DNA of 7,838 bases from Thermoplasmata archaeon (GTDB taxonomy: Archaea; Thermoplasmatota; E2; DHVEG-1; B8-G13). The notes under the pieces are model-generated. The model saw only the letters and a list, made by a program, of their open reading frames with translations, was not told the DNA's origin and ran no database searches. Below, piece by piece: positions 6,233-7,838 of the stretch. The translations under genes and the position numbers were made by a program. The stretch spans positions 1-7,838 of the forward strand of contig QMST01000019.1 in the NCBI GenBank assembly GCA_003649745.1, written 5' to 3'. Within the stretch, counting starts at the first letter, position 1; each line of letters opens with the position of its first letter.

Positions 6233-6610
6233 TTATTTTATTTTTAACTCTCTTTTCTTTTCCTCTAACATTTTCTTATACTTGCTTTGCAAATATTTTA
6301 CAGCGTCTTCAACCTCAAGATGTTTCTTAATAAACTCTGATCTTTTATCGGTTTTAAGCTCCTCAAGAACAAACTTTTTCTTTCTATAAAAATCAAAAAT
6401 ATACCATATGCTTATACCTAACAGTAGTATCCCAATGCCAAACAGCCAATAGTTGTAACCACTAATTAAATAAATCAGATCAGTAAACCCATCCAGTTTT
6501 AAACTATTAAACCATATCCATATAACACCCATTATCACCAAAAATATGCCAATAACTAGTATCACAACGTTTATTGGTAAAATATACTCTCTAAATATCC
6601 TTTTTTTCAT
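6233..6610 (-). CDS. Predicted two-helix membrane protein with coiled-coil tail, 125 aa
   Basis: No family recognised. A basic N-terminus (KKRIFR) precedes a first transmembrane helix (about 12-34) and a second (about 53-74). The loop between them contains Gly/Tyr residues. The remaining 50 residues are highly charged and helical (RKKKFVLEEL, then KYLQSKYKKMLEEKKRELK), likely a cytoplasmic coiled coil, since positive charges flank both helices on that side. The ATG at 6610 is preceded by the purine-rich GGAGAGGAAAAGG, which can act as a ribosome binding site. The gene lies 21 bp upstream of trmJ in the same frame; no functional link to tRNA methylation is evident. Confidence 0.75.
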   Translation of the reverse strand: MKKRIFREYILPINVVILVIGIFLVIMGVIWIWFNSLKLDGFTDLIYLISGYNYWLFGIGILLLGISIWYIFDFYRKKKFVLEELKTDKRSEFIKKHLEVEDAVKYLQSKYKKMLEEKKRELKIK

Positions 6611-6630
6611 CCTTTTCCTCTCCAGATTTA

Positions 6631-6641
6631 CATATTTTATA
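6631..6641 (-). promoter_or_regulatory. TATA box for the membrane protein-trmJ unit
   Basis: On the minus strand TATAAAATATG runs from 6641 to 6631, starting 31 bp upstream of the ATG at 6610. This is the same spacing as for the genes at 636 and 4384. The GGAGAGG stretch between box and ATG also looks like a ribosome binding site, so whether the transcript is leaderless is unclear. Confidence 0.5.
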
Positions 6642-6680
6642 CAACAGGTATTATTTACCTTTTATCATTTTTCACAGAAA

Positions 6681-6696
6681 TATTTTTAAATAAAAG
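6681..6696 (+). promoter_or_regulatory. Putative TATA box for the gene at 6710
   Basis: TATTTTTAAATAAAAG (6681-6696) is an A/T-rich TATA-like box whose core TTTTTAAA (6683-6690) lies about 27 bp before the TTG at 6710. Together with the box at 6631-6641 it makes the 99 bp between the two divergent genes a back-to-back promoter region. Confidence 0.4.
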
Positions 6697-6709
6697 AATC
6701 ACTTTCTAT

Positions 6710-7132
6710 TTGAAGGACAGGGGAATTGGGTTGAGAAAAAATTTGATTTTCCTGATTGATATAATTGTAATAATAGTGGCAATCTTATCTTTTTTTGGAG
6801 AGGGTACCATTGTATCAAAAATTCCAACTTCAGAAAGGGTACATGATAACTTTGTAGACAATTACAAAATATGTTTTAACTGCCATGTTAATATAAGTGG
6901 ATATGGACATTTTTCAACATTATTTTTTGTAAATGTGATCGAGGGCAGATGTTATGCATCATGGATGTACATGTGGCTTTCTAACGCAAGTATAACAATT
7001 AAAAATTGGCATTATAATGGAAAATGCAACATTCATCTTATTGGATATCATGGAGGTTTCATAGAGAACAGAACAACGCATTTTTTAACTCTTAATGGAA
7101 AAGCAATATTTTGTCTAGTGAGAGAAAAATAA
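6710..7132 (+). CDS. Membrane-anchored Cys-rich small protein with a CXXCH motif, 140 aa
   Basis: No family recognised. A hydrophobic segment (about 11-29) after basic residues suggests an N-terminal anchor or signal, placing residues 30-140 outside the membrane. This part has five Cys (55, 58, 81, 106, 135), several His and aromatic residues, and looks strand-rich, perhaps an Ig-like or other beta fold. CFNCH (55-59) matches the covalent heme c motif CXXCH, but it is single, no distal Met motif is obvious, and the fold does not look like cytochrome c; metal binding or disulphides are equally possible. The start is uncertain: TTG at 6710 (GAAGGACAGGGG lies just after it) or TTG at 6731 (residue 8); no ATG is suitable. 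Composition matches the neighbouring genes. Confidence 0.6.
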   Translation: MKDRGIGLRKNLIFLIDIIVIIVAILSFFGEGTIVSKIPTSERVHDNFVDNYKICFNCHVNISGYGHFSTLFFVNVIEGRCYASWMYMWLSNASITIKNWHYNGKCNIHLIGYHGGFIENRTTHFLTLNGKAIFCLVREK

Positions 7133-7153
7133 CAGAGGAAATATTAAACTGAT

Positions 7154-7171
7154 AATTTTTTATTCTTCTTT
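7154..7171 (+). terminator. T-rich transcription end
   Basis: A T-dominated tract on the plus strand, containing a six-T run and further T groups, lies 22 bp after the stop of the gene at 6710 and before the end of convergent proS. It fits an archaeal oligo-T terminator. Confidence 0.4.
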
Positions 7172-7181
7172 GTATGTATCT

Positions 7182-7838
7182 TTAGTATGTCTTAGCTAGT
7201 CTAACCCAGTTCTTCGCTGGTTTTTTACAAACTGGGCATGTTTTATCACATTGATTTTGTTCAATTGGTATACCCAATGTTTTAACATCAAGTATTTCCT
7301 CCATTTTCAAGGTGCAATCATTGTTTCCACACCAAGGTAATTCTATTATCCCTGTAAACTCTTTGGCTTTATCAATGTCCTCAAATTTTTTAATGCTTTT
7401 ATCTAATAAATCTTTTGCAATCTTGTACATATTGCTACTGATTGAGTCTAAAATATTTGGTATCTCTTCAACAAGGGTTTTTTTATCAACTTTTATTTTT
7501 TCAAAGTTGTCTCTTCTTACAACCATAACCTGTTTGTTTTCTATTTCCTTGGGTCCAATTTCTATTCTTAGCGGCACACCTTTTAACTCCCAATCATAGT
7601 ATTTATTCCCTGGTGTAATGTCACGTAGATCCACTTGTGCTCTTATGTTTGCATTCTTCAGTATTTTTTCAACTTTTTTACACTCGTTTTTAATTATTTC
7701 TTCTTTTCCTTTGAAGATAATGGGTATTATTATAACCTGTATTGGCGTGATAGATGGTGGTAGTATTAGGCCTCTATCGTCACCATGTATTCCAACTATT
7801 GCCCCAAGTATTCGTTCGCTCATGCCATAGGTTGTTTG
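7182..7838 (-). CDS. proS: Prolyl-tRNA synthetase, archaeal/eukaryotic type, C-terminal part (5' end outside window)
   Basis: Class II aminoacyl-tRNA synthetase attaching proline to tRNA-Pro in the cytoplasm. Only the last 218 codons are present; the frame stays open to the window edge. The visible part starts with QTTYGMSERILGAIVGIHGDDRGLILPPSITPIQV, the end of the catalytic domain around class II motif 3. The anticodon-binding domain follows (VIIIPIIFKG, ARAQVDLRD-like strand, WELKGVPLRIEIGPKE). The C-terminal zinc-type domain has ELPWCGNNDC and CDKTCPVC, and the chain ends in Tyr, both marks of the archaeal/eukaryotic (type 3) ProRS rather than the bacterial type with an editing insertion. 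The Met at 7823 (in YGMSER) is internal to a conserved motif and is not a start. The gene converges on the gene at 6710 with 49 bp between stops. Confidence 0.95.
   Translation of the reverse strand, partial: QTTYGMSERILGAIVGIHGDDRGLILPPSITPIQVIIIPIIFKGKEEIIKNECKKVEKILKNANIRAQVDLRDITPGNKYYDWELKGVPLRIEIGPKEIENKQVMVVRRDNFEKIKVDKKTLVEEIPNILDSISSNMYKIAKDLLDKSIKKFEDIDKAKEFTGIIELPWCGNNDCTLKMEEILDVKTLGIPIEQNQCDKTCPVCKKPAKNWVRLAKTY

Noticed and set aside
7821..7823. ATG at 7823 (minus) as the start of a 213-aa protein
   Set aside because: The frame continues upstream to the window edge with QTTYG, part of the conserved ProRS catalytic motif, so this Met is internal and the gene is cut by the window.
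7312..7830. Two plus-strand open frames opposite proS
   Set aside because: proS on the minus strand is conserved through this stretch; these are its antisense shadows.

Overview
The window looks like AT-rich archaeal chromosome, probably from an uncultured Thermoplasmatota-type euryarchaeon. The lineage is inference. The archaeal assignment rests on the C-terminus of an archaeal/eukaryotic-type prolyl-tRNA synthetase (zinc-type Cys cluster, final Tyr), an archaeal-looking TrmJ, TTTATAAA-like TATA boxes about 30 bp upstream of several starts, short or absent 5' leaders, and T-rich ends instead of bacterial hairpin terminators. No rRNA, tRNA, CRISPR array or transposase was recognised.

Layout: positions 1-60 hold what may be the last 19 codons of a gene entering from the left. 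Positions 61-600 have no convincing gene but contain a strong compound palindrome at 160-241 whose layout resembles an integron attC site, plus weaker repeats. A secreted/membrane protein of unknown function follows (636-1253). Then come pyrG (CTP synthase, 1479-3095) and a site-2-type M50 intramembrane protease (3156-4301), a second unknown secreted/membrane protein (4384-5184), and a small probably conserved archaeal protein (start best placed at 5260, end 5484), all on the plus strand.

On the minus strand a two-gene unit reads from a predicted two-helix membrane protein (6610 to 6233) into trmJ (6211 to 5489, TTG start), which converges on the 74-residue gene with only 4 bp between stop codons. 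A membrane-anchored, Cys-rich small protein with one CXXCH motif is transcribed divergently (about 6710-7132). It converges on the 3' part of proS (7838 to 7182), whose 5' part lies beyond the window.

The recognised genes are housekeeping (pyrimidine nucleotide synthesis, tRNA methylation, tRNA charging, membrane proteolysis) and do not form one pathway. The most unusual part is the gene-free stretch at the left, where the attC-like palindrome could mark an integron cassette boundary, a small non-autonomous mobile element or a structured RNA; sequence alone does not settle which.
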